From JAFECT01 sp963838235 (GTDB taxonomy: Bacteria > Pseudomonadota > Alphaproteobacteria > Caulobacterales > Caulobacteraceae): a DNA stretch of 64,000 nt. Where the stretch lies: assembly GCA_963838235.1 (NCBI GenBank), contig CAWIQJ010000002.1, positions 186,001-250,000 of the forward strand, read 5' to 3'. This document shows positions 26,936 through 37,207 of this stretch, one piece after another; the first letter of the stretch is position 1, and every line of letters starts with the position of its first letter. The notes below the pieces were generated by a model. That model was not told where the DNA came from and searched no databases. It saw only the letters and a list, made by a program, of their open reading frames with translations. Both the position numbers and the translations under genes were made by a program.

Positions 26936-28974
26936 CCGTGCGCGGCCTGACCGCTGTGATCCTGTTCGGCGCGACACTCGCCTTGGCCGGCCCGGTCGAT
27001 GCACGACCGCTGCAGCTCGCCGACTATCTGAGTTGGAAGACCGCCGGGGGTGCCCAGATATCTCCGGACGGAAGACGTATAATCTACGCCGAGCGGCGCG
27101 TGGTCCCCGAAAAGGACACGACCGACACCCTAACCTACATCATGAACGCCGACGGAAGCGGCCGGGCATTCCTGCTCGACGGCTCGCTGCCGCGCTGGTC
27201 GCCGCAAGGCGATCGCCTGGCGTATTCGGCCAGCGCGAACGGCAAGCGCTTCGTCTTCGTGCGCGACATGACGCACGATGGCGCGCAGTCCGTGGCGCTC
27301 ACCCGCGGGGACCTTTACCCGAGCCAGATCGCCTGGTCGCCCGACGGTGCCTGGATCGCGTTCGCCGCCGACGTGCCCGCGCCCGCGCCCGCTTTCGCGA
27401 TCGACCTGCCCAAGCCGCCGGCCGGCGCCAAATGGGGACCCGACAGCGACGTCATCGATACGATCGACTACCGTGGAATTACCGGTGAGTTGAATCGCGC
27501 CAACACGCACATTTTTGTCGTCTCTTCCGGAGGGGGCGAGCCGCGTGACATCACGCCGGGCGATTTCAGCATCGGCGCGCGATTTTCGGGAATTGGCTGG
27601 GGCAGGGCGTTCGAGTGGTCGCCGGATGGCCGCTCGATCCTGTTCGACGGCTTGACCGTGCCGGATTCCTTCCCGACGTCGCGCTTCTCCAACGTGCTGC
27701 GTGTCGACGTGGCGAGCGGCCGGATTAACGCGCTGACCCATGCGCCCGGGTTCTGGCTTTCGCCGCGAACGTCGCCGGATGGAAGGCTGATCGCCTATTT
27801 CGGCAACGATGACGATCTCGCCAGCTGGCCGCGCCGCGACCTCCACGTCATGGATGCCGACGGCGGTAATGATCGGATCCTGATCCGCGACCTGTCCGAC
27901 GAGCCGGGAGCCATCCATTGGGCGCCCGACAATTCCGGCCTGTTCTTCGTCATCAATGACCACGGGCGAACCAATCTAAGGTTCGTGACGCTTGCCGAAG
28001 TCCAGCACGACGTCACCCATGGCGCCTGGCGCCTGTCGGTCACTTCATTCAGCAACGATGGCCTGGCAGCGGCGACGGTCGAGACGCCGAGCGAGGCCGG
28101 CGACGTTGTTCGCATCGATTTGCACAACGGCGATGTGCGCCGGATCACCGACGTCAACGCGGTGCTCAGGGACATAGACCTCGCCACCACCGAGGAAATC
28201 ACCACGCACTCCGCCGACGGAACCCCGATCCAGGGCTGGCTGATGAAGCCGCCCGGATTCGATCCCGCCCGCAAATATCCGCTGATCCTCGACATTCACG
28301 GCGGTCCGCACGAGATGGCGGGGGAGGGGTTCGATTTCAGATACCAGGAATTTGCGGCCCGCGGATACCTGGTGCTCTGGTCGAATCCGCGCGGGAGCAC
28401 TGGCTACGGGCACGCGTTCGCCAACGCCATCGACGGCGCTTTCCCGGGCGATAAGGATTTTTCCGACCTGATGGCCGTGGTCGACGAAGCGACGCGACGC
28501 GGCGTCACCGACCCGTCGCGGCTCTATGTGATGGGATGCAGCGGCGGCGGCGCGCTCACCGAGTGGGTGATCGCCCACACAAACCGGTTTGCGGCCGCGA
28601 CGGTGATGTGCCCGGTCAGCGACTGGATCAGCCTTGCGGGCACCTCGGACGCGGCGGCCTGGGCCCAGACCCGCTTCCGCAAACCGTTCTGGGAAAATCC
28701 GGCCCCCTGGCTCGAACACTCGCCCATCATGCACGTCGGCGACGTTCACACGCCTACGCTGGTGATGATCGGCGACGACGACTACCGCACGCCGCGCGGA
28801 CAAGCGGAGGAATATTACGCTGCGCTGAAAGTCCGCGACGTTCCCACGAAGCTGATCATCGTGAAGGGCGAGTCGCATCAGCCCTGGCACGCGGCAGTCA
28901 GCAACCTTTTTCGCACCCAACTCTACATCGAGAAATGGTTCGGCATGTATTCCAAGAGCGATTCCAAGCCATGA
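26932..28974 (+). CDS. S9-family prolyl-oligopeptidase/acylaminoacyl-peptidase, secreted
   Basis: 680 residues, ATG overlapping the previous stop. Signal peptide VILFGATLALAGPVDA. A beta-propeller (about 40-400) with repeated SPDGR/WSPDG motifs is followed by the alpha/beta-hydrolase domain. Catalytic triad: Ser537 in GCSGGGALT, Asp617 in GDDDYRTP and His649 in GESHQPW. The nucleophile elbow GCSGGG differs from the commoner GxSYGG. The propeller restricts substrates to short peptides. Fits sequential peptide trimming with the M13 and M1 enzymes of the same operon. Confidence 0.93.
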   Translation: MTVRGLTAVILFGATLALAGPVDARPLQLADYLSWKTAGGAQISPDGRRIIYAERRVVPEKDTTDTLTYIMNADGSGRAFLLDGSLPRWSPQGDRLAYSASANGKRFVFVRDMTHDGAQSVALTRGDLYPSQIAWSPDGAWIAFAADVPAPAPAFAIDLPKPPAGAKWGPDSDVIDTIDYRGITGELNRANTHIFVVSSGGGEPRDITPGDFSIGARFSGIGWGRAFEWSPDGRSILFDGLTVPDSFPTSRFSNVLRVDVASGRINALTHAPGFWLSPRTSPDGRLIAYFGNDDDLASWPRRDLHVMDADGGNDRILIRDLSDEPGAIHWAPDNSGLFFVINDHGRTNLRFVTLAEVQHDVTHGAWRLSVTSFSNDGLAAATVETPSEAGDVVRIDLHNGDVRRITDVNAVLRDIDLATTEEITTHSADGTPIQGWLMKPPGFDPARKYPLILDIHGGPHEMAGEGFDFRYQEFAARGYLVLWSNPRGSTGYGHAFANAIDGAFPGDKDFSDLMAVVDEATRRGVTDPSRLYVMGCSGGGALTEWVIAHTNRFAAATVMCPVSDWISLAGTSDAAAWAQTRFRKPFWENPAPWLEHSPIMHVGDVHTPTLVMIGDDDYRTPRGQAEEYYAALKVRDVPTKLIIVKGESHQPWHAAVSNLFRTQLYIEKWFGMYSKSDSKP

Positions 28975-30170
28975 CCTCCGTCGCCGAGGACCATAAACAC
29001 ATCGAAGCAATTGCGCAGGATCGCGGGCCGGCGCCTGTGCTTGCAGGCTACGAGACACCCAGGCTCGTGCTCGATCGGAGCAGGTTGGAGCGCAATCTCG
29101 CGCGCATGCACGACCAAGCGCGTAAACTGGGCGTCAAACTCAGGCCGCACCTGAAGACCGCCAAATCCGTCGACGTTGCGCGACTGGCGGTCGACGGAAC
29201 CGAAAGGATCACCGTGTCGACCCTGCGCGAGGCGGACTATTTCGCCGCGGCAGGATTCCGCGACATTCTCTATGCGGTCGGCATGGCGCCCAACAAGGTC
29301 GCGCATGCGGCGTCGCTTACCCGTCGAGGCGTCGACCTGTGCATCGTCCTCGACAGCCTCGAAGCGGTGCGCCTCATCGCGCCGGCTGCGGCCGCCGAAG
29401 GCGTGACCCTGCCAGTCATGATCGAGATCGACACGGATGGCGAGCGCGCGGGGGTCAAGCCGACCGACCTCATGCTCGTGGAGATCGCCAAGGCGGTCGC
29501 GGCAAGCGAAGGCCTTACCCTGCGCGGTGTGATGACCCACGCTGGCGCGAGCTATGACTGCGCCGACCTCGAGGAAGTCGCGGAGACGGCGGAGGCAGAG
29601 CGTCGGGGCGCGGTCGAAGCGGCGGCCTCCATCTGCGCCGTGGGAATCCCGGTGGATGAGGTATCGGTCGGGTCGACGCCGACCGCCCTGTTTGCGCGCA
29701 AGCTGGACGGAGTCACGGAAGTGCGCGCGGGCGTCTATGTATTCTTCGACCTTGTGATGGCGGGCCTGGGGGTTTGCAGCCTCGACGACATTGCGCTGTC
29801 GGTGCTCGCGACCGTCATCGGCCATCAACCCGACAAGGGCCTGGTGCTGATCGATGCGGGTTGGATGGCGTTATCCAGCGACCGCGGCACCGCCGAACAG
29901 ACTATCGATCAGAAATTCGGTGTCGTGTGCCTTGAGAACGGCGAGATTCTGCCGGACGTGCTGGTTGTCTCGACCAACCAGGAGCACGGCGCGCTCGCGG
30001 CGCGCCACGGCGCCCGCCCGTTGGATATCACGCGTTTTCCGGTCGGGTCGCGCGTCCGCATCCTTCCCAACCACGCCTGCGCTACGAGCGCCCATCACGA
30101 GAGCTATCTCGTAGTGGGTCGTGACGGCGTGAGTGTCGAGGCCGAATGGCCGCGCCTGAACGGGTGGTGA
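28971..30170 (+). CDS. DSD1-type PLP enzyme (D-serine dehydratase / D-threonine aldolase / beta-hydroxyaspartate aldolase family)
   Basis: 399 residues from an ATG overlapping the S9 stop (ATGA). Fold-type III alanine-racemase-like barrel: ETPRLVLD at the strand start, RPHLKTAK with PLP Lys62, and EIDTDGERAGV. The family's C-terminal metal site is visible as NHAC (His368, Cys370) in PNHACATSAHHE. Known members dehydrate D-serine, cleave D-threonine, or cleave beta-hydroxyaspartate (BhcC). Sequence alone does not separate these. Next to an ornithine-cyclodeaminase-like gene, as bhcC is next to bhcD. Confidence 0.85.
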   Translation: MTSVAEDHKHIEAIAQDRGPAPVLAGYETPRLVLDRSRLERNLARMHDQARKLGVKLRPHLKTAKSVDVARLAVDGTERITVSTLREADYFAAAGFRDILYAVGMAPNKVAHAASLTRRGVDLCIVLDSLEAVRLIAPAAAAEGVTLPVMIEIDTDGERAGVKPTDLMLVEIAKAVAASEGLTLRGVMTHAGASYDCADLEEVAETAEAERRGAVEAAASICAVGIPVDEVSVGSTPTALFARKLDGVTEVRAGVYVFFDLVMAGLGVCSLDDIALSVLATVIGHQPDKGLVLIDAGWMALSSDRGTAEQTIDQKFGVVCLENGEILPDVLVVSTNQEHGALAARHGARPLDITRFPVGSRVRILPNHACATSAHHESYLVVGRDGVSVEAEWPRLNGW

Positions 30171-30174
30171 GCGC

Positions 30175-31093
30175 ATGCGCGTGATCGACGAGGATAGCGC
30201 CTTTCGGCTCGCGACGCCCGAGCGTATGTTCACAGCCGTGCGCGCCGCCATGATCGCCGCCGCCGAGGGAACCGGCGTGAACAATCCGGTGGTGATCGGC
30301 GAAGGGCCAAAGCCCGGCGAGACCTTTTCGATTAAGTCGGGATCGGTGTCGTCTCGCGCGCTCGTCGGGGTCAAGATCGGTTCGTTCTGGCCCGAGAACG
30401 CCGAGCACGGCCTGCCGCGCCACAGCTCGCTCGTCGTCCTGCTCGACGCCGAGACCGGTCGGGCGAAGGCGGTCATCGCCGGCGGCCGCATGAACGGCCG
30501 TCGCACCGCAGCCGCGGACGCGCTCGCGGTCGATGCGCTCGCACACAAGAACAGTTCGACTCTTTCTATCCTGGGCGCCGGCGCGCAGGCCGCCTATGAG
30601 GCCGAAGCGCTCGTGCGCGTGCGCGCTTTCGAACGCATCCTGGTTGCGTCGCGCAATCCCGACCGTGCGGAGGCTGCAGCCCGTGCGCTCGCCACGCTTG
30701 CACCCGTAACCCAGGCTGTCAGCGTCCGCGCGGCCTGTGAAGCCGCCGATGTGCTGGTCACCGCGACGCCCGCGCGCCAGCCGCTGTTCGAGGCGGCGTG
30801 GATCCGGCCCGGAACCCACGTCTCCGCCATGGGCGCGGATCAGGTCGGAAAGCAAGAACTGCCGGACGCCCTGCTGCATTCGGCTCGGCTGTTCGCCGAC
30901 TGCCCGAGGCAGTCGCGGGAGGTCGGAGAGTTTCAGCGCCTCGGCGGAGACGTCGCCATCAAGGCCCTCGGCGACGTCCTGCGCGGGGACTGCGCCGGGC
31001 GGGCGGATGACGATGAGGTCACGGTCTTCGACAGCTCCGGCCTCGCGCTCCAGGATTCTCTCTGTCGCGGCGGACGTCCTCGATGCGGCCTGA
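30175..31093 (+). CDS. Ornithine cyclodeaminase/mu-crystallin family dehydrogenase (frameshift at 31056-31057)
   Basis: About 305 residues once one T of the TT at 31056-31057 is removed, restoring SSGLALQDLSVAADVLDAA and a stop at 31093. The uncorrected frame runs to 31476 through the next gene. Rossmann motif ILGAGAQA lies near residue 125, with NNPVVI and SLVVLLDAETGRAKAVI before it. The family includes ornithine cyclodeaminase, delta1-pyrroline-2-carboxylate reductase, amino-acid dehydrogenases and iminosuccinate reductase (BhcD). Starts 4 bp after the DSD1-like gene and overlaps the M1 gene's ATG, so it is coupled to both. Confidence 0.85.
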
Positions 31094-33423
31094 CCGATCC
31101 CGAGGACTCGCGCCGTTGGTGCTCCTGTTCCTGGGCGCGCTGCTGTTTGCGACGCCTTTGGCCGCGGCCGATCCCGTGTCCGCGACGATGCGCGACGATC
31201 CTTTCCGCCCGATGGACGACGTCTGGCCCACGCCGAACGACATCCGTACCGCCTCCGGCGCGCCTGGCGCGCACTATTGGCAACAGAAGGTGGACTATCG
31301 GATGCGCGTGCGGCTCGACGAGCCGTCACGCACCCTCGAGGGTGAAGCGCAGATCGCCTACCACAACAATTCCCCCGACACCCTGCGCTACCTTTGGCTG
31401 CTCCTCGACCAGAACCGCTTCCGGCCCGAGGCGCTGCGCGAGCAGACGCGGACGGTCGATCCGGATGCACCCCTGAGCGCGGCGGATTCTAGCCCGCGCA
31501 CAACGTCTGCAGACCTGGCGCGGCGGATTTACCGTTGAAAGCCTGACCGACGATCGCGGGCGCTCGCTCGCGCATACAGTCGTCGACGCCCTCATGCGGG
31601 TCGATTTGGCGCAGCCGCTCCGGCCCGGCCAGACCGCGCACCTCTCGATCAAGTGGTCCCTGCCGATGATTGAAACCAAGGTGATGGGCGGCCGCAGCGG
31701 CTATGTGTGCTTCAAGGACCATATCATGGAGCGTCCCGGCGCCGAGGCGCCGTCCGGCGGCCGAGAAGCCTGCATCTTCCAGGCCGGACAGTGGTTTCCC
31801 AGGCTCGCAGCTTATGATGACCAGGGCTGGCACAACGATCCGTTCCTCGGCGCTGGCGAGTTTCCGCTGGAGTTCGGCGACTACGATGTCGCGATCACGG
31901 CGCCGGCGGACGACGTCGTCGCCGCCACCGGCGAACTGCAGAACCCGTCGGCGGTCCTGACGTTCGGTCAACGCGCGCGGCTGGCTGAGGCGCGTTCGGC
32001 CGGCCACCCGATCTTCATTGTGACGCCCGAGGAGGCACGGGCAGCGGTGGCCGACACCGCGAGCGGCGAGAAGACCTGGGTGTTCAAAGCGGTCAACGTG
32101 CGCGACTTCGCGTTTGCGAGCTCGCGCATGTACCTCTGGGACGCCATGGGCGTGTCGCAGGACGACCCCGGACGACCGCTGGTCATGGTTATGTCGTTCT
32201 ATCCGGACGAAGCACGTCCCCTTTGGTCGACCTTTGCGACCGAAGCCATGGCGCACACGCTGAAGGTCTACGGGCAGCTTGTCTTTCCCTATCCCTACCC
32301 GGTGGTCCAGGCGACGTTCGGCGCAGTGGGTGGATTCGAAAATCCCATGCTGAGCTTTGTCGACGAAGGCTTGCCCCACCTCGATGCGAAGTCCGAGACG
32401 ATCACCTACGCCGCCGATGACAAGATCAGCCTGGTCAATGAAGTCATCCACGAGACCGGTCACAACTGGTTTCCGGAGATCGTGAATTCCGACGAACGCC
32501 GCTGGGCGTGGATGGACGAGGGTATCGACACCTTTCTCGAATATGAGGCTGTGAAGGCCTGGAGCGCGGACTATCCGACCGGCGGTGAGCCGCGCAATGT
32601 CGCCAGCTGCATGACGGCGGCGAAGCAGAGCCCGATCATGGTTCGGCCGGATTACGCGGCCGATCTTGGCTGCGCCGGCTATGTGAAGCCGGGATCCGCG
32701 CTGGCGATCCTGCGCGAGACCGTGATGGGTCGCGAGGCGTTCGACCGGGCCTTTCGGGAATACGCCATCCGGTGGCGCTTCAAGCGCGCTACGCCATACG
32801 ATTTCTTCCGCACGATGCAGGACGCTTCGGGTGTGGACCTAGCCTGGTTCTGGCGCGGCTGGTTCTACGGGACTAACCACGTGGACGTCGCGCTGGATGA
32901 GATTGTGCGCACATCGACGGGTCCCGTCGCGTCGCGCACAGGGCCGCCGCCAATCGCGGCCCAGCACAACACAGGACCGACCCGTGTGGTCGAAGAACCC
33001 TCACTGAGGGATTTCTATGACCCGCCTGAACGCGGCGCCGCGCCTGCAACTCCACCCGCCCCCCGCGGCGCCGGTGGCGACGCGTACCGCTTCACCTTTA
33101 CGAACCTTGGAGGCCTGGTCACGCCGATCCCACTGAAGATCGTCTACGACGACGGCTCGAACGAAATGATCCAGATTCCTGTTCAGGTGTGGCGGCACGA
33201 TTCCCGGCAGGCGATTTGGGCCTACGCGACTCCCAAAGCCATCGTTTCGGCGGAGATCGATCCCGCGGGGGGGACAGGCGACACCGACCGTTCCAACAAA
33301 CGCTTTCCGCGACCGATCGAGACCCAGAGCCTGAAGGCCAGCTCCAAAGCTCCCGCGCCGAACCCGATGCAGGCCGCCGGAGTCACGGTCACCCAGAGAC
33401 TTTACTCGAAGCTAAAGCCGTGA
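31083..33423 (+). CDS. M1-family aminopeptidase, secreted (frameshift around 31480-31500)
   Basis: About 780 residues when the two frames are joined. ATG at 31083 inside the previous gene's end. Signal peptide LVLLFLGALLFATPLAAAD. The first 135 codons are in one frame and the rest in the next, a +1 change between about 31480 and 31500. GAMEN-type exopeptidase motif VGGFENPM, then HETGH (32449-32463), 18 residues and DEGIDTFLEYEA: a canonical M1 zinc site. A long C-terminal extension includes a Pro-rich linker (PATPPAPRGAGG). Trims N-terminal residues from peptides. Confidence 0.88.
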
Positions 33424-33430
33424 CATCGCA

Positions 33431-34811
33431 ATGAAACCAGGACGCGACATCATGAATTGCAAGTCGAAGGTCGTCAGAGCGTTGCTGAATGCCGCGATTG
33501 GGGGACTGGCCGCCGCCGTCATCGGCGCCCAGCCGACCTTGGCCGAAGCGCCGGCGCCGGCGAAGCCCAATCCCGGCCTGCAGGCCGTCGATATGGACCT
33601 TTCGCCACTCGACAGAATCGTCGGTGATCATCCGATTGTGGTGTTCGGTGAGGACTCCCACGGGATGGCGGCGGAACACAGCTTCGTGCGCCAAGCTTTC
33701 GAGCGTCTGGCCGAGCGCAAGCACTTCCGCGTCTTCGTCTTCGAGGCGCAGTGGGGCCTTGGCGACGTCTTCAAGGATTTCATGGCGTCCGACCGGACGA
33801 GCTTCACGCCCGTGGAGCAGTTCTTCTTGGACGGCGCCTTCGTCTCCGACGACACGCTAAAGATGATGATCTGGATCCGCGACTTCAATCGCAAACACCC
33901 GAGCGATCCGATCCTCGTCTCCGGCTTCCAACCGGAGCAACCGGTGACCGATCTGCACGCCGCCTTCGCCTTCTTCCGGCGTGCGGTGCCGAAGGATGCG
34001 GACGTACTCGTGGCCTCCCTGGCATCCTGCCGAGCCGGTGATACACAATATACGGCGGATCTCGACTTCTTGTCCGACACTTTCAAACTCCGAAAAAGCG
34101 GGCCTGCCGTCCTATTCGACGATAGACCGCGCGAGCTGCCTCGTGGCCCTCGATTCCGCGCGCGAATACATCCATGACCATGGGACGGCGCTTGTCCTGG
34201 CGACGACGCCAGCAGACGTCGAACTCGTGAACCTGCACCTCGACAGCATGCGCACCTACGTCGATGTGTTGACGCGGGGCGCGGACGAAGTCGGAGGGGA
34301 CAAGGACGCGCTCCAGCATGCGCTCGCCTGGTCCCAGGTCAGCTACGAAGCTGGCGACCTGTCGCGCTTCAGAATCTTCAACGGCTTGCGACACCTGTTT
34401 TATGGCGACCGCAAGATTTTCTTCTGGATGCACGACTGGCACGCCGCGCGGCACGCCTCGGAAACCGGGCCGATCGGCGGTAGCGGCGAAGGTATCCCGC
34501 ACGGGACCATCTCCGTCGGCGAGCGGCTTGCGGCGGAGTTCGGCGACAAGGAAGTGACCATCGGTTCGATTGTGCCGTGCAACGACCGATGCAAGGAGCC
34601 GGCGGATTTGCTGGAACCCGCCTTCACCGCGAAATTTGGTGATCGTCCCGCCTTGGTCGACCTTCGCGATCCAGCTCAGACGCAGGGCCTGCCCGTCGAG
34701 AAGGTCGGCTCCATCTTCGCCAACCATCACGGTTTCGGTTTCGGCGATGTCGTCCTGAAGCGTCAGTATGACGCCATTCTCTATCTCCCCAGCTCGGCGG
34801 TGGTGCGATGA
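33431..34811 (+). CDS. Erythromycin-esterase-like hydrolase, secreted (frameshift near 34120)
   Basis: About 459 residues when joined across a +1 change between 34083 and 34130. Signal peptide ALLNAAIGGLAAAVIGA. GEDSHGMAAEHSFVRQAFERL resembles the erythromycin-esterase (EreA/EreB) motif GExxHG with a following E. FVFEAQWGLG, VSGFQPEQP, then MHDWHAARH and NHHGFGFG after the shift supply further His residues typical of the fold. EreA-like enzymes open macrolactone rings. In this operon, ring opening of a depsipeptide is an attractive but unproven role. Starts 7 bp after the M1 gene and overlaps the next. Confidence 0.72.
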
Positions 34812-35997
34812 TGCGTAACCAACAGAGGAAATTTCACACGCGGATGTTTGCTGTGACATGCGGACTGATCATAAGCGGAATGGCGCCGTCACCGCTGCAA
34901 GCGGCGCCTGCGTGGCCGCCGACGGCCGCGCATCTCGGCGACCGTTATGTCGATGCGCCGGACCTGAAGCCGCTGCTCGCCAAGTTCCTTACGCCCCAGG
35001 GTTTCCTCTACCCTGCCTACCCCGTAACCGTGGCTAAGCCTTCGCGCTTCCTGACGGACTTCTACGGCGTCCAGGCCCTGGCTGACCGCACCGCCGCGCA
35101 GATCAAGTCTGACTTCACGCCGCGGTATGCAACGGTCGCCGGCGAGGACGCCCATTCCCTTACCCTGCGCTTCAAGGCCGGATACACAGTGCGCTTCTAT
35201 CCGCACGCCGCGCTCTCGGTCGTGGGAATAGTCGACCCGGTTGACCATGCCTATGTCAGCGGGGCGACTTGGCGCGAGATGCGATCGAACCTCGACGACT
35301 TCCTCGCTGTGGTCCGTCGCGCGGGTTTGGAGCGCGCCTACCTGATCCCCAATCCGGAACTCGAGACCGAACGTCACGTGGCGGCGCGGCTGACCAGCGG
35401 CGTCAAAACACCTCCGATCTTCGCCGATCCGCAACTCGAGCGGTTCGAGGCGGCGCCGGACGCGGTGCTCCTCGCGGGGGAAGGCGTCCATGGCATACCG
35501 ACGAGCTACGAGGCCTTGTCGGCGGAGCTGAAGACCCACCACTTCGACTGGCTCGGCATGGAGATGCTACCGCAACAAATGCAGCCCGTGCTCGACGACT
35601 TCACCCGCGCGCCGCAGGACAGTGAACGCTACCGCAAGGCGCGTCAGGCGGTGCTGGACTATTTCGCCGTCTCCTGGAACGGGCGCGCAGGTCCCAAGAC
35701 CACGGCGGAGGAGAACTACTACTTCAAGCTCGTTGACCTGGCGCAACCCTGAAGGTGCGCGTCGTCGGCCTGGAAGGCGTGTCCATGGAGTACATTCTGT
35801 TCCGCTACGGCGAGACAGAGTTCGGCGCGGCCGTTCGCAGCGATCACTGGGCCATGGCGATGCCGCGGGGCGGCCACGGCGTCGTGTTCGGCGGCTCGGC
35901 GCATTTCACCAACGACAAGCCCCTAAACGTGCAGGACTTCATCCAGGAGCGCGATCCGAGTGTGACGTTTGTCCGCGCATCGGCGCCGGTGCGGTAA
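34808..35997 (+). CDS. Secreted protein of the EreA/ChaN-like superfamily (frameshift near 35743)
   Basis: About 395 residues when joined. ATG overlaps the previous stop. Signal peptide near CGLIISGMAPSPLQAAP. An N-terminal domain of unknown type (about 30-190) is followed by LAGEGVHGIPTSYEALSAELK, like the GExHG box of ChaN/erythromycin-esterase-like proteins, and after the disruption by VVGLEGVSMEYILFRYGE. Removing a duplicated GC at 35741-35744 restores DLATLKVRVVGLEG, so this change looks like +2 rather than +1. Possibly a second lactone/ester hydrolase or a metal/heme-binding protein. Confidence 0.6.
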
Positions 35998-36070
35998 GGT
36001 CCTGTGACGAGCGATCAGGCCCGCTCGGCGATCGCGGGATCATCGCCTAACGCTACTGGCGGAGCTTGCG

Positions 36071-37207
36071 ATGTTCGCACCTGAGCTGAGCGTGCTCCGA
36101 CTCCGGACAGGAAGAAAATGGTCTCGCGACGGTGAGGACGTATTACCGGCGTGGATCGCCGACATGGATTTTCAGCCGGCGGCTGTGATTCGCGACGCGC
36201 TCCTTGAAGCTATCGCATGCGGCGACCTCGGTTATGGACCGACTGGAGAGCGCAGCGGCGTACCGGAAGCCTTCGCAGTCTGGGCTGCGCGTCGGTGGGC
36301 CTGGAAGGTAGATCCCGGCGACGTGATGGTGATGCCCGATATCGCGACGGGCGTTTCCAACTGTATCGATGCGCTCACGGCGCCGGGCGACGCGGTGGTC
36401 GTCCAGGTCCCCGCCTATCCACCGCTTATGGACGGCGTGCGGCAGGCGGGCCGGCGGCTGATTACCTCGCCAATCGACGTCTCGAGCGCCGGCGTAGAGG
36501 CGCTGACTGAGGCGGTCCGGCGTGAGAGGCCCACGCTCCTCATTCTTTGCAATCCCCACAACCCGACCGGTCGCGTATTTCTTGAACACGAGCTTCGCGA
36601 CCTAGCGAATTTGGCCGCGACGGCGAACCTCACCGTGATCAGCGACGAAGTACACGCGGACTTGACGCTCGACGGTCGTCGACATGTTCCGTTCGCCAGT
36701 CTCGGCCCAGAAATATCAAGCCGAACGGTCACGCTGAATTCCCCAAGCAAAGCGTTCAACATCGCGGGGTTGCGAACCGCCGTATGCGTGGCTGAGACGC
36801 GCCTTAGAACGCCGCTCGCCGCACTCGGATCGGATCGATGGACGGCGTTTTCGACCATGGGACTGCGCGCGGCGCGCGCCGCCTGGAGTGAACGCGGCGC
36901 TGAATGGCTTGCGGACTGTATAGTGCATCTTGAGCGTATGCGCGCGCTCATAGACGCTCGCTTGCGGTCCTTGCCCGGTATGACGTGGCTTCCTCCGGAA
37001 GCGAGTTACTTGGCCTGGGTTAACTGTCGCGAGCTGCGTCTAAAGGAGTCGCCAGCAAGTTTCTTTCAACGTGAGGCGCAGGTTGCGCTTGCACCTGGAG
37101 AAGAGTTTGGCGCCGGCGGCGAAGGATTTGTTCGCTTGAATTTCGCAACGTCTGAGGCAATTTTGCGCGAGGTCCTGGATAGGATGGTAGCGGCGAGCGC
37201 TCGCTAG
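36071..37207 (+). CDS. PatB/MalY-family cystathionine beta-lyase-like aminotransferase, second copy
   Basis: 378 residues, paralogue of the gene at 7665-8840 and collinear with it. RTGRKWSRDGEDVLPAWIADMDF, NPHNPTGRVF, VISDEVHADLTLDGR and PLP Lys227 in NSPSKAFNIAGLR. Likely cleaves C-S bonds of cysteine-derived amino acids, giving pyruvate, ammonia and a thiol. It lies 73 bp after the EreA/ChaN-like gene, the largest gap in the run, so it may have its own promoter. Together with the D-cysteine desulfhydrase-like enzyme it points to sulfur-containing substrates. Confidence 0.87.
   Translation: MFAPELSVLRLRTGRKWSRDGEDVLPAWIADMDFQPAAVIRDALLEAIACGDLGYGPTGERSGVPEAFAVWAARRWAWKVDPGDVMVMPDIATGVSNCIDALTAPGDAVVVQVPAYPPLMDGVRQAGRRLITSPIDVSSAGVEALTEAVRRERPTLLILCNPHNPTGRVFLEHELRDLANLAATANLTVISDEVHADLTLDGRRHVPFASLGPEISSRTVTLNSPSKAFNIAGLRTAVCVAETRLRTPLAALGSDRWTAFSTMGLRAARAAWSERGAEWLADCIVHLERMRALIDARLRSLPGMTWLPPEASYLAWVNCRELRLKESPASFFQREAQVALAPGEEFGAGGEGFVRLNFATSEAILREVLDRMVAASAR

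Noticed and set aside
30175..31476. Fusion of ornithine-cyclodeaminase-like and M1 proteins into one 433-residue protein
   Set aside because: The junction falls out of frame with both families; removing one T restores the normal C-terminus and an ATG overlap with the M1 gene.
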